Source: a virus
Reading direction: 5' to 3' (one strand)
IMG/VR virus record: IMGVR_UViG_3300028840_002584
Coordinates: 1-25,711 of that record
Length of the DNA stretch: 25,711 nt
The notes under the pieces were generated by a model, which saw nothing but the letters and a program-made list of their open reading frames with translations, was not told the origin of the DNA and searched no databases. Below are positions 12,724-19,875 of this stretch, one piece after another. Both the position numbers and the translations under genes were made by a program. How positions within the stretch are numbered: the first letter of the stretch is position 1; the number at the start of each line of letters is the position of its first letter.

Positions 12724-14780
12724 CACCGCACTCCTTGAATGTGCTCATACAGGCTGCGCCAGCGCGCGGTCACGCTTGCTGCGCCGTGGGTCCGCTGGGC
12801 CCACTCGATCTGAGGACGCTGCGTGTCTGCATCGCCCCAAAGGCCCCGAGCAGCGGGGTTCGCCACGTCGAGACGGATGGCCTCTGCCAGCTCGTGCTCG
12901 TCCCGCACGCGCCTGACCGGAGCATCCGGGTGGATGGACTTCGACCATGCGTTCAAGTCGGAGTAGACCGTGTGGCCCAAGGCGATCGACTCTGCGCCGC
13001 TCATGCCGTAGATCCCAACCGCGAACTGATCGAACGTCGCGTGGCACGTCCGCTTGATCTCCATGCACTCCTCGTTCGACTTGCCTTCAATCACGACGGC
13101 TTCGACGGGGACGCCGTCAGCCTTCAACGCATCCACCACGTCGAGGAACACTTCCGTCTTCTTGAACCGGCGGTTCGTCGTCGGGTGGCAGATCCGGTAC
13201 ACCCCCTTGCCGCGCCATGCCGGAGCGCGCCGAGCGAAGACGTGGTCGGGGACAATCAGGGGCATGTGGTACGGGAGCCAAGACCGCTCCAACATCGTCC
13301 AGTCCCAGGCCGAGACTCCCATGATGCCGGTGTGCTTGTGCCACGCCATGTACTCGTGAGCGTGCTGCCGCAGCGGTGAACCGAGGTACTGCACGAGGCA
13401 GTTGTGCGGCGTCAGAATCTCGCGCCAGTCCAGCTTGCCCACGCTGACCGGGTGCCGAACGAAGTGGAAAAACCAGTCACGGCTCGACACCAGTTCGTAC
13501 AGCGGTTCCACGTCGTCCAAGTCACTGAGGACCAGCGCATCGTCGGGCAGCGGGAAGTCGATGTAGTCCTGCTGGAGCACGATGCAGGGAGCGCCCATCG
13601 CCTGCGCGAGGTAGCCCGCTTGACCGGCTGCGTTCGTGTCCGTCACGAACAGGACCGGGCGCGTCTTCGCCGTTTCAGGGGCGGGGACGTGCCTGCGGGG
13701 CGTCCACCCCTCAAGGTCGTGGGACTGCGTCTCTAGCCAGTGGAACCCAGCCGCAGCCGCCATTTCATCCTTGGCTTCCTGCGGGATTACCAGCGCGCCC
13801 CCGTGCTCAAGGCCAGAGAGGATGCGCGGCGCAGTCACAAGGGAGCCGTGCGTCCCAGGGGCTCCGCGCATCGCGCCGAGCGTGTGCCCGAGCAAGCCGT
13901 AGCCTGCGACCGCGACGACTTGCGCCCAAAGGTCGGGGGCTGTGGAACCAGTGGAGTCCGCAAGCTGGGCCCCTTCTGCGAGGACGCCGAGTGCCATCGT
14001 GCTGTTCCCCTGAAGGAGCGCAGCCTGCGCCACGATCTGCCACGGGCGGGCGTGCAGTGTCGGGACGCCTGCGCGATGGAGTTGGATGGATCGCATCGCC
14101 GTGCGGACGGCGTCGTCGTGTCGGTTCAAGGCTTGGTACGCGCGGCTTTCGACGTACAGCCGGTGCTGATCGTCGGGATCCATGAGGGCCGCGATCCGCA
14201 GCGTGCGCCGTGCGTTGCGGGTGGGGTCCGCGTCGTAGCCGATGTGACGGATCCAGGCGTCTGGATAGCTGGTCGCGTTGAGGTGCGTAACCTGCGCCGC
14301 CATGTGGACCCGGTGCTTGTACCGAACGCCCGATGACACCCGCCACAAGCGAGGCTGAAGCGTGTCCTCCCGCTTCTTCCCGATGTGCGACCGGACGGGG
14401 AGCCCAATCACGTCGATGCGGGGGTCGGGGTCGAGCAGCGCATCACGGAACGCCTTGCGGTCGCCGTCGATGCGGTCGTCGCCGTCGATGATCAGGATCC
14501 AGGGATCGCCCCACTCCGACGCAACCGCGATCTCTTCAATCGCAGTCAGTCCGACGTTTCGACTACGTGCGAAGTCGTCGTCCCAGGGGTCTTCGATGAT
14601 GTGGACCGGGACCGATAGCTCCTGCCCCAACGTGCGAGCCACGTTGATCGTCTCGTCCGTCGATCCCGTGTCCACGATCACCCATGCGTCTACGACGCCA
14701 CGAGCCGACGCGAACAGGCCCGGTAGATTCTCGGCCTCGTTCTTAACGATCATCGCGCCGACGACGTGAACTTCAGACAC
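12723..14780 (-). CDS. Bimodular glycosyltransferase (GT2 + TPR-like linker + GT-B-like)
   Basis: A 685-residue protein. Residues 1-~200 are a GT2/GT-A domain: MIVKNEAENL, VDTGSTDET, DDFARSRN and the metal-binding DGDD at 99-102. Residues ~200-340 are helical repeats of TPR type (VESRAYQALNRHDDAVR and following). Residues ~370-660 resemble a GT-B enzyme: VLFVTDTNAAGQAGYLAQ, VYRICHPTTNRRFKKTEVF, and a C-terminal GMSGAESIALGHTVYSDL that parallels the donor-binding EA..G motif of GT4. GTs of this kind modify surface polysaccharides, virion proteins or DNA bases. The GTG start overlaps the RHH gene by 8 nt after GGAGGAG. The neighbour WlbA-like enzyme may make or alter its NDP-sugar donor (inference). 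Confidence 0.85.
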   Translation of the reverse strand: MSEVHVVGAMIVKNEAENLPGLFASARGVVDAWVIVDTGSTDETINVARTLGQELSVPVHIIEDPWDDDFARSRNVGLTAIEEIAVASEWGDPWILIIDGDDRIDGDRKAFRDALLDPDPRIDVIGLPVRSHIGKKREDTLQPRLWRVSSGVRYKHRVHMAAQVTHLNATSYPDAWIRHIGYDADPTRNARRTLRIAALMDPDDQHRLYVESRAYQALNRHDDAVRTAMRSIQLHRAGVPTLHARPWQIVAQAALLQGNSTMALGVLAEGAQLADSTGSTAPDLWAQVVAVAGYGLLGHTLGAMRGAPGTHGSLVTAPRILSGLEHGGALVIPQEAKDEMAAAAGFHWLETQSHDLEGWTPRRHVPAPETAKTRPVLFVTDTNAAGQAGYLAQAMGAPCIVLQQDYIDFPLPDDALVLSDLDDVEPLYELVSSRDWFFHFVRHPVSVGKLDWREILTPHNCLVQYLGSPLRQHAHEYMAWHKHTGIMGVSAWDWTMLERSWLPYHMPLIVPDHVFARRAPAWRGKGVYRICHPTTNRRFKKTEVFLDVVDALKADGVPVEAVVIEGKSNEECMEIKRTCHATFDQFAVGIYGMSGAESIALGHTVYSDLNAWSKSIHPDAPVRRVRDEHELAEAIRLDVANPAARGLWGDADTQRPQIEWAQRTHGAASVTARWRSLYEHIQGVR

Positions 14781-15027
14781 CGTTCTCCTCCTCCTGATTC
14801 GCGGGGGTGAAGTAGGTGTTCAGGAGGCGCTGCTGCTCCTCCAAGCGGGCGCGCAGTACCGACTGCACACTGTCATCACCCAGTGCCGCAGACACGCTGT
14901 TATCGAGCAAGCCACGAACCAACGTGGACAACGGCTGATTCTTGACGGAACGCAGCAGTTGCAGCTTGTCGTAGGTGCTCTTCGACACGCGCACGCTGAT
15001 CATGTGGCCGGACTTGTTCTCGGACAT
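14773..15027 (-). CDS. Ribbon-helix-helix-like regulator with C-terminal coiled coil
   Basis: An 84-residue protein. HMISVRVSKSTYDKLQLLR, then QPLSTLVRGLLD, has the strand-helix-helix layout of CopG/Arc-type DNA-binding proteins (residues ~8-45). The rest is a Gln/Glu-rich helix (RARLEEQQRLLNTYF). GGAGG precedes the ATG by 9 nt. As first gene of the leftward operon and neighbour of the divergent integrase, it is well placed to autoregulate and to set the lysis-lysogeny balance, though that is inference. Its own promoter lies at 15050-15078. Confidence 0.65.
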   Translation of the reverse strand: MSENKSGHMISVRVSKSTYDKLQLLRSVKNQPLSTLVRGLLDNSVSAALGDDSVQSVLRARLEEQQRLLNTYFTPANQEEENGV

Positions 15028-15049
15028 TTCACTTACCTCCAGGCGAATG

Positions 15050-15078
15050 ATTCTTCCAGCTTGTCGTTAAAAGGTCAA
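15050..15078 (-). promoter_or_regulatory. Leftward promoter for the glycosyltransferase/virion operon
   Basis: Read leftwards: TTGACC (15078-15073), 17-nt spacer, AAGAAT (15055-15050), then a short leader with GGAGG before the ATG at 15027. It lies in the 105-nt region shared with the divergent integrase gene. Confidence 0.6.
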
Positions 15079-15120
15079 AGCAAGTGCCCCCGAGAAGGGA
15101 GCATTCCCGGCAGTTGCAGC

Positions 15121-15126
15121 TAGACT
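15121..15126 (+). promoter_or_regulatory. -10 box at leaderless distance from the integrase
   Basis: TAGACT ends 6 nt before the integrase ATG; no ribosome site is present in the short gap. No convincing -35 is found at 17 nt, so the promoter may need an activator. Confidence 0.45.
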
Positions 15127-15132
15127 GTCTGC

Positions 15133-16104
15133 ATGACGAACGAAATCGTAGAAAAGCCAGTGAATGCGCTTCCGGCTCCGCTGATCGAAGCTGCGAACAA
15201 AGCGCGCGAATACGCAGAGGCAAGTCTTAGCGATGCAACGCGCCGTCGTTACGCGAGTGCATGGCGCGGATTCGTAGAATGGTGCCTTGAGCACGATGCG
15301 AATCCACTACCCGCAGAGCCGGAGTTAGTGGCGGCTTACTTTGCCGCAGCAGAAATGCGGCCACAGACACTCGGCGTTGTTTCAGCCGCGATCCGCCTCG
15401 CGCACACATCGCAGGGTCACGACGACCCCACCAAGTCGGAGGCAGTGCGCCTCACGCTGCGCGGCATCCGGCGAACGCATGGTGTCGCCGCGCACGGGCG
15501 CAGGGCTCTACGCCTCGCGGAGCTACAGCGCATCCTCTCGGAATGCGGCGACGACTTCGCGGGACAGCGCGATGCGGCGCTCCTGCTGGTCGGGTTCGTC
15601 GGCGGGATGCGTCGGGCCGAACTTGCGGCGATGGACTGGTCGCATCTGCGCGAGGAGCCGGAAGGGCTCGTCATCACGATCCCCCGGAGCAAGACAGACC
15701 AAGAGGGGGAGGGGCGCACCGTCGCGCTCCCCTACGGGCGCAGCTTGCTGACGTGCCCCGTCCGAACCCTGCACCGCTGGCGGGCGCACGTCGGGGGCAT
15801 CATGCGGACGCGCCTCGTCCCCGATCCGGGGGCCGTGTGGTTGTCGCGGCGTTCCTTGCGCCGCCTACCGGCATCGCGCATCGCCACCGTGCTGCAAGAC
15901 CGCGCCGAGGCCGCAGGCATAGACACGAAACTGCTCGCTGCCCACTCGCTCCGGGTAGGCTTCGCCACGGAAGCAGCACTGGCCGGAGCATCGGAGCGCG
16001 CCATCGCGCGGCAGACGGGGCATCGGGACGTAAAGACGCTTCGGAAGTACATTCGGGACGGCACCGTTTTCAGTGACAATGCCGCCGCAAAGCTGGACCT
16101 CTAG
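15133..16104 (+). CDS. Tyrosine recombinase (integrase)
   Basis: A 323-residue site-specific recombinase with every catalytic residue: R160 (GGMRRAEL), K187 (SKTD), H271 and R274 (HSLR), H297 (GH) and nucleophile Y306 (LRKYIR). The N-terminal ~110 residues form the SAM-like core-binding domain (SLSDATRRRYASAW...). There is no AP2-type arm-binding extension, and the size is close to simple integrases rather than lambda Int. It would insert or excise the phage genome, or resolve multimers. It sits divergent to the RHH gene and 8 nt before the next gene. I could not locate an attP core by eye. Probably leaderless (TAGACT 6 nt before the ATG). Confidence 0.93.
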   Translation: MTNEIVEKPVNALPAPLIEAANKAREYAEASLSDATRRRYASAWRGFVEWCLEHDANPLPAEPELVAAYFAAAEMRPQTLGVVSAAIRLAHTSQGHDDPTKSEAVRLTLRGIRRTHGVAAHGRRALRLAELQRILSECGDDFAGQRDAALLLVGFVGGMRRAELAAMDWSHLREEPEGLVITIPRSKTDQEGEGRTVALPYGRSLLTCPVRTLHRWRAHVGGIMRTRLVPDPGAVWLSRRSLRRLPASRIATVLQDRAEAAGIDTKLLAAHSLRVGFATEAALAGASERAIARQTGHRDVKTLRKYIRDGTVFSDNAAAKLDL

Positions 16105-16112
16105 GAGAAATC

Positions 16113-16517
16113 ATGGCCCTCCCCGTCGATGCCGCATTTGAGCCGATCAATTTTGCAGTCAACGTCCCCAACGGTTCTGAATCCACTCCCGAGCACGTAG
16201 ACGTGCCCTCCCGCGTAGACGGGAAGGTCACGGTCGGGACGACCACGGGGTTCCTTCTCGGCGCGAAGATCACGATCGGAGCCACGAGCCACAAGGTCAC
16301 GCTGCGTGCCTACGACGGCAACCCCAGCGGAACCGGCGTGCTGATCTACGAGGTGGAATTCACGCCGGGAGCCAACGAGACTGCGTCTGACTTCCTGGGA
16401 GATCAGGCGATCCCGTTCTTCAGCGGCCTCTACGTGACGGAAGAAGCGAACGGTGCCGGGGTTGTGGCGCAGACATTCATCTATGTCTCTGACGGTGCGA
16501 CGATCAAAAGGCTCTAG
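16113..16517 (+). CDS. Beta-rich protein, possibly virion-associated
   Basis: A 134-residue protein rich in Val, Thr and Gly with alternating hydrophobic strands (KVTVGTTTGFLLGAKITIG, HKVTLRAYDGN, GVLIYEVEFTPG). It looks like an immunoglobulin- or jelly-roll-type sandwich, as in phage decoration or tail proteins, but no family is recognised. AGGAG sits 7 nt before the ATG. It follows the integrase by 8 nt in the same transcript, an odd position for a structural gene. Confidence 0.55.
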   Translation: MALPVDAAFEPINFAVNVPNGSESTPEHVDVPSRVDGKVTVGTTTGFLLGAKITIGATSHKVTLRAYDGNPSGTGVLIYEVEFTPGANETASDFLGDQAIPFFSGLYVTEEANGAGVVAQTFIYVSDGATIKRL

Positions 16518-16522
16518 CGGGC

Positions 16523-16551
16523 TTGACGGTCGAAGACTCGACCTGTATTCG
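16523..16551 (+). promoter_or_regulatory. Possible promoter for the PAS membrane protein
   Basis: TTGACG (16523-16528), 17-nt spacer, TATTCG (16546-16551), 36 nt upstream of the GTG start at 16587. The spacer holds a small inverted repeat (GTCGA-AGAC-TCGAC at 16530-16543), which could bind a regulator. The -10 fit is modest. Confidence 0.4.
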
Positions 16552-16586
16552 CGCGCACGCGCCTTCCTATAGAAGCGAGAAACCGA

Positions 16587-17312
16587 GTGAAGGTCATTGA
16601 GACGCTCCAGCAGGTAGCCGACCGGCTACAGGTCGGGATGATGATTGGTTCAGTACCCGGCGACGGCTCTGGACACATCGAGATCATCCACAGCAATCCG
16701 GTTGCCTCGATGATCTTCGGGTACCCGAGTCCCGCCGCACTCAAGGGCGCGGACGTGCGGACCCTAATGCCTCAGACCATCGCGCGGGACCATAAGGACA
16801 ACGTCGCGGCATACGTGAAGCGCGCGAACGGCGGCGGGATCCGCCAGTCCTCAGTGATGGGCCAGTGGCGGTCGCTTGAGGCCGTGCGTATGGACGGCTC
16901 CCGCATCCCGGTCGCCGTCAACGTCGCGGACGTGAGGAACACCGAGGAGCGGTACTTCGTCGCCATCGTGCGCGACCGCTCCGAGGCGGTCGCTCGCGAG
17001 GCCGAGCTATCCGAGGCCGTCGAAGAAGCTCAGCGGTTGGCCGAGGAGGCCGAGCAGGCGCGGGCAGCAGCCGAGGATGGGCTCCTGCGCCAGAAGCGTC
17101 TAAGCGGCCAGATCTCGCTCCTCAAGCAGATATACACAGGCACCATCGGGCTCGTCGTCCTGCTCGGCGTGCTGACCGTGGCAAGCTGGGCGACCGGGGC
17201 GAAGGACCCGGACTCCCTCGCCATGTTTGAGCGCGTGCTACTCGTGCTCACCGGAATGCTGGGCTCCGCGCTCGCCGCCGTGTTCGATACGCGGCGATCA
17301 GACGGCGACTGA
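16587..17312 (+). CDS. FixL-like PAS protein with holin-like membrane hairpin
   Basis: A 241-residue protein in three parts. Residues ~15-130 are a PAS domain in which FGY, LMP, a histidine at H69 (ARDHKDN), an arginine at R95 (GQWR), RMDGSRIPV and IVRD follow FixL; H69 and R95 align with the haem-ligand His200 and the oxygen-sensing Arg220 of Bradyrhizobium FixL. Residues ~131-180 are a charged coiled coil. Residues 182-203 and 213-233 are two membrane helices joined by a short loop, with a charged C-terminus, like class II holins. No kinase or other output domain exists, so the membrane hairpin is the output. The start is GTG at 16587. Haem binding is inferred, not shown. Confidence 0.75.
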   Translation: MKVIETLQQVADRLQVGMMIGSVPGDGSGHIEIIHSNPVASMIFGYPSPAALKGADVRTLMPQTIARDHKDNVAAYVKRANGGGIRQSSVMGQWRSLEAVRMDGSRIPVAVNVADVRNTEERYFVAIVRDRSEAVAREAELSEAVEEAQRLAEEAEQARAAAEDGLLRQKRLSGQISLLKQIYTGTIGLVVLLGVLTVASWATGAKDPDSLAMFERVLLVLTGMLGSALAAVFDTRRSDGD

Positions 17313-17431
17313 GCCCACCTCTAGCACCACGAACCCGCAGCGGTTCCACGAGGCGAGCTTCGTGGCGTCCCTCTGGGCCCCCTCGCGGGTGTCGGTGTGG
17401 CCTTGACGATGATCCAAGTTCCGGGGCGCAT
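17298..17431 (-). CDS. Small protein interrupted by a -1 frameshift
   Basis: From an ATG at 17431 with AGGAG upstream, the frame reads MRPGTWIIVK and then an unlikely Pro/Arg-rich tail to a TAG at 17321. A shift of -1 after the AAG at 17404-17402 instead gives GHTDTREGAQRDATKLASWN, then RCGFVVLEVGSVAV, and a TGA at 17298-17300: a normal-looking 44-residue protein. Either one base is missing in the sequence, or the gene is broken, or it uses recoding. No canonical slippery heptamer is present. The longer product would overlap the end of the convergent PAS gene by 15 nt. Confidence 0.45.
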
Positions 17432-17442
17432 CTTCCTATCTC

Positions 17443-17694
17443 CTATCGAAGCGAGGACAGGCCGACCAGCTTCGGCTGGACGCCACAGTGGCCGGGGAGC
17501 ATGTCGGCGTCCCCTTCGCGGGGTTCGGGGGTGACGACGCGGTCGCCGGGACGGACTTCCTTCCACTCCGTTTCGTCGTAGAAGGTGCGGACCTCCGCGA
17601 CCCATTCCTCGCCGCACTTCGGGCAACGGTAGGTCGCCACGGCCCGACCACGGTACTTACGGGTACTCAACGTCCGAGTGTGCGCGCGGGGCAT
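17443..17694 (-). CDS. Zinc-ribbon protein
   Basis: An 83-residue protein with YRCPKCGEEW (C-x2-C, ~24-27), followed by an acidic-basic stretch and a C-terminal GHC. This is half or a whole small zinc ribbon. The basic N-terminus (MPRAHTRTLSTRKYRGR) could contact nucleic acid. GAGG lies 8 nt before the ATG, and the start overlaps the stop of the tiny upstream frame (TGATG). Function unknown; part of the leftward operon from 19904. Confidence 0.6.
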   Translation of the reverse strand: MPRAHTRTLSTRKYRGRAVATYRCPKCGEEWVAEVRTFYDETEWKEVRPGDRVVTPEPREGDADMLPGHCGVQPKLVGLSSLR

Positions 17695-17695
17695 C

Positions 17696-17755
17696 AGCGG
17701 ACCTCGACCGGCTTGTAGGGGCGAAGGGACTCTTCGTTGAGGGTGCGGGGCATGG
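17696..17755 (-). CDS. Possible 19-residue peptide
   Basis: MPRTLNEESLRPYKPVEVR is preceded by a strong GAGGAG ribosome site and ends on TGATG, sharing bases with the start of the zinc-ribbon gene. It may be a real micropeptide or a leader that couples translation to the next gene. Only the initiation signals support it. Confidence 0.4.
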
Positions 17756-17790
17756 GTTCTCCTCGATGTTCAATCGCGGCTCCGGGGCGT

Positions 17791-18252
17791 TCAGTGTCCA
17801 TTTACTCCCCGGCCCTCCTCCGACAGCCGCAAGGTCAACTCGATGCGTGACGCACCGGATGACCACGGTGTTTCCGGCAGCGCACGCATAGCGTCCCAGC
17901 CGCGTGCGGTCCACCAGGGTGCCAGAGGCTCCGCGACAACCGTGCGAAGCGTGTACACGTCCCACAGGCCCGCCCATTCCATGCGCGCGGCCAGCAGTTG
18001 TTCACGTAGGCCGGAGCCCCGGTGCTCCGGGGCGATCCAGCAGGACCGCAGCGTCATGGTCGCGCCGGAAAGATGCACGGGCGCGACCCCGGGGTATTCA
18101 ACGGCAGCGAAACCCCCGGGCGTTCCGAACCATGCCCGCGAGCGTTCCGGGGGTAGCTCAGGGCAGAGCCCCGGGTAGTCGCCTCGACGGATCGCTTGCT
18201 CCAAGCGCCGTGCGTCCAGGCCCGTGATTCTACTTCGGCTGGTACACGTCAT
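17791..18252 (-). CDS. GNAT-like acetyltransferase
   Basis: A 153-residue protein with the acetyl-CoA-binding signature of GNAT enzymes at residues ~69-85: LRSCWIAPEHRGSGLREQL, i.e. a strand followed by R-G-S-G-L at the start of the next helix. A later segment PLAPWWTARGWDAM fits strand 6/7 of the fold. The substrate cannot be predicted. The start at 18252 overlaps the upstream Cys-rich gene by 23 nt and has no strong ribosome site, so coupling is probable. Phages often carry GNAT-like proteins of this kind near small unknown genes. Confidence 0.65.
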   Translation of the reverse strand: MTCTSRSRITGLDARRLEQAIRRGDYPGLCPELPPERSRAWFGTPGGFAAVEYPGVAPVHLSGATMTLRSCWIAPEHRGSGLREQLLAARMEWAGLWDVYTLRTVVAEPLAPWWTARGWDAMRALPETPWSSGASRIELTLRLSEEGRGVNGH

Positions 18253-18481
18253 AGGTGCCGCACAGTGCGAGGACGCCTCGCCCCGAAATGCGCTGGTAGC
18301 AGCGACACACAGCGTCGATCTCCTGCAACAACGGCGTGGTCAATTCCACAGGTCGCCAGCCGGAGCCGTCCTGTAGGAACGCGGGCCCGCAGCGGAGATA
18401 CGGGTCGGCGGGGCCGGATGAGGGGTAGCGGCAGGAATCCCCGCTCAGGCACTTCGGACAGGCAGCAGCTTCAGCAGACAC
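18230..18481 (-). CDS. Cys-rich small protein
   Basis: An 83-residue protein with ACPKCLSGDSC near the N-terminus, one further RCG and CRC/LCG cysteines later: seven in total. The first three to four could bind zinc. The start is GTG at 18481; a weak GAG lies upstream. It follows the SodC gene by 39 nt and runs into the GNAT-like gene. No family recognised. Confidence 0.55.
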   Translation of the reverse strand: MSAEAAACPKCLSGDSCRYPSSGPADPYLRCGPAFLQDGSGWRPVELTTPLLQEIDAVCRCYQRISGRGVLALCGTYDVYQPK

Positions 18482-18520
18482 AGCGTTTTCTCAGCGAAAG
18501 GGGTTGAAGGGTCGAGTATT

Positions 18521-18988
18521 TCACCACCACAGGACTCCGCAGGCGATGCGCTCCCCGCCGCCACCCAAGGGCTTCGGCTGGTCGGAGTAGTTGTCGCCCC
18601 CGGCATGCACGATCAGTACGCGACCCGCGAAGTCTCGCGCGCGTGGGCGCGGGGCGTACAGGAAGGTGTCCACCGTTCCGGTCGCGGGTACGACAACCCG
18701 GGGGAGGTCGCCCAAGTGCCCCCGCCGATACGGACCCAAGTGCCTGCCCGTCCGCTCCGGGTCGTAGTGCCCGCCAGCGCCGCCCGCAGCGATGATCTTG
18801 CCGTCCTTGTTGGGTCCCGGGGCGCAGGAGCACCCCTCGTGGACGTGGAGCCCATGAGGGCCAGGGGCCACGGTCCACAGCCGCAGGCGAATCAACAGCG
18901 CCGCCGTCGTGTCCGTCATGGTCACTTCGCCCACGCGCTCGTGGATACCGGAGGGGCTAACCCGGAAAAGCCCAGCGCCGATTTTCAT
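18521..18988 (-). CDS. sodC: Cu/Zn superoxide dismutase
   Basis: A 155-residue SodC. The copper ligands H48 and H50 (GLHVHE), bridging H74 (GGHYDP), zinc-site H83, H91 and D94 (GHLGDLP) and copper ligand H128 (VHAGGDNYSDQP) are all present, as is LGGGGERIACG with the disulfide cysteine C150 (partner C53 or C55). It converts superoxide to oxygen and peroxide. Bacterial SodC normally has a signal peptide; the ATG at 18988, coupled to the upstream stop (CAATGA), leads directly into the fold, so this form would remain in the cytoplasm or the virion. The start could be earlier in frame, but the residues there do not look like a signal peptide either. Confidence 0.95.
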   Translation of the reverse strand: MKIGAGLFRVSPSGIHERVGEVTMTDTTAALLIRLRLWTVAPGPHGLHVHEGCSCAPGPNKDGKIIAAGGAGGHYDPERTGRHLGPYRRGHLGDLPRVVVPATGTVDTFLYAPRPRARDFAGRVLIVHAGGDNYSDQPKPLGGGGERIACGVLWW

Positions 18989-19389
18989 TGAAGCACCTTC
19001 AATCCTAAGGCGAGTGCGGCCTGTCCAAGAGCCACGAAGACGTGCCAAATCGTATGCCACCGGCCATAGGCATCGGCATCCAACTCACCTTTCTTCTTCG
19101 CGATGAGCCCCGCGCCCAAACACAGCAGCGCCACAGCCCACACGATGGGGTGAACCTCCGACGCGGCGGCGTAACCCACCGTGAGGCCCAGGGTCATGTA
19201 GGCGGCGTACACGTCGAAGGGACGCACGACTTCCCACTCGTGGGAATAGTGGTACGTGATGCTCGCGCCAGCACAGAGCAGCATCGCCAGCGTGGGCATA
19301 GCCGCGCCAGCGATGGCGTAGAGCACTGCGTTGCCCACGAAGAGCCCGTTGGAGAAGAGGACCGGGTCAGTCCACGCGCGGGTCGTCAT
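18985..19389 (-). CDS. CREST-like (ceramidase/hemolysin III-type) membrane protein
   Basis: A 134-residue polytopic membrane protein with about four to five helices. It shows the three marks of CREST-superfamily metal hydrolases: S43-x3-H47 (SITYH) at the end of a helix, D59 (RPFDVYAAY) and H112-x3-H116 (WHTIWH) in the last helix. Members include alkaline ceramidases, PAQR receptors and hemolysin III proteins, which bind zinc in the membrane and hydrolyse lipid amides. This protein is shorter than seven-helix members, so it may be a minimal or diverged form. It overlaps the RHH gene by 23 nt and the SodC gene by 4 nt. The lipid substrate is unknown. Confidence 0.65.
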   Translation of the reverse strand: MTTRAWTDPVLFSNGLFVGNAVLYAIAGAAMPTLAMLLCAGASITYHYSHEWEVVRPFDVYAAYMTLGLTVGYAAASEVHPIVWAVALLCLGAGLIAKKKGELDADAYGRWHTIWHVFVALGQAALALGLKVLQ

Positions 19390-19552
19390 CGGCCTTCCCG
19401 TCTAGAGCCTGTTCCGCCAGCTTTTCAGCCAGCGTGAACTGGACCGCGTACCGGATGGTTTCGGTCTTCGCGAGGCCCAGCAGGGCGGCGAGGTCCACGA
19501 CTTGCTGCCACTCTTCTGCGCTGAACGTGATTCCCCTGGCTCGGCGTCCCAT
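19367..19552 (-). CDS. Ribbon-helix-helix-like protein
   Basis: A 61-residue protein. RGITFSAEEWQQVVDLAALL, then LAKTETIRYAVQFTL, has the strand-helix-turn-helix pattern of RHH regulators (residues ~6-42), followed by an acidic tail. GGAGG lies 7 nt before the ATG, which overlaps the preceding stop (TAATG). As second gene of the operon driven by the 19904 promoter, it may repress that promoter; this is inference. Confidence 0.6.
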   Translation of the reverse strand: MGRRARGITFSAEEWQQVVDLAALLGLAKTETIRYAVQFTLAEKLAEQALDGKADDDPRVD

Positions 19553-19845
19553 TAGTGCACCTCCGTGTCTTCGGGGAGGTCGGACTTGACGGTCCAGAGG
19601 TCGAAGGCGTCGAAGCTGTTGTCCATCCAGATGATGGCGGGGCTGTAGCTGTCCTTCATCTTGCAAAGCCACATGGCTCGCCATTCCACATCGTTGTGCG
19701 GAATGACCATTTGACAGACGTGTACGCCTTCGGGGTCCAGCCGCTTCGCGAAGTCAGGGACCGGCCCACGGTTGCGGCCCTTGCTGTCCTGCATGAGCCT
19801 GCGAAATCCAGGGGTGCCGGTGATGGTCACGACTCTCTTGTCCAT
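19552..19845 (-). CDS. Hypothetical 97-residue protein
   Basis: First gene of the leftward operon. It begins MDKRVVTITGTPGFRR with GGAGG 5 nt upstream of the ATG and is soluble, with many aromatics in the C-terminal half (WRAMWLCKMKDSYSPAIIW). I recognise no domain. The C-terminus is acidic. Because it is nearest the operator-like promoter, it would be the first product expressed together with the RHH protein. Confidence 0.6.
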   Translation of the reverse strand: MDKRVVTITGTPGFRRLMQDSKGRNRGPVPDFAKRLDPEGVHVCQMVIPHNDVEWRAMWLCKMKDSYSPAIIWMDNSFDAFDLWTVKSDLPEDTEVH

Positions 19846-19875
19846 TGGGTCCTCCTTGTAGGGGTCAACAACCCC

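Noticed and set aside
13740-14336. Rightward frame opposite the glycosyltransferase
   Set aside because: It lies inside strongly supported glycosyltransferase coding sequence and has no family resemblance.
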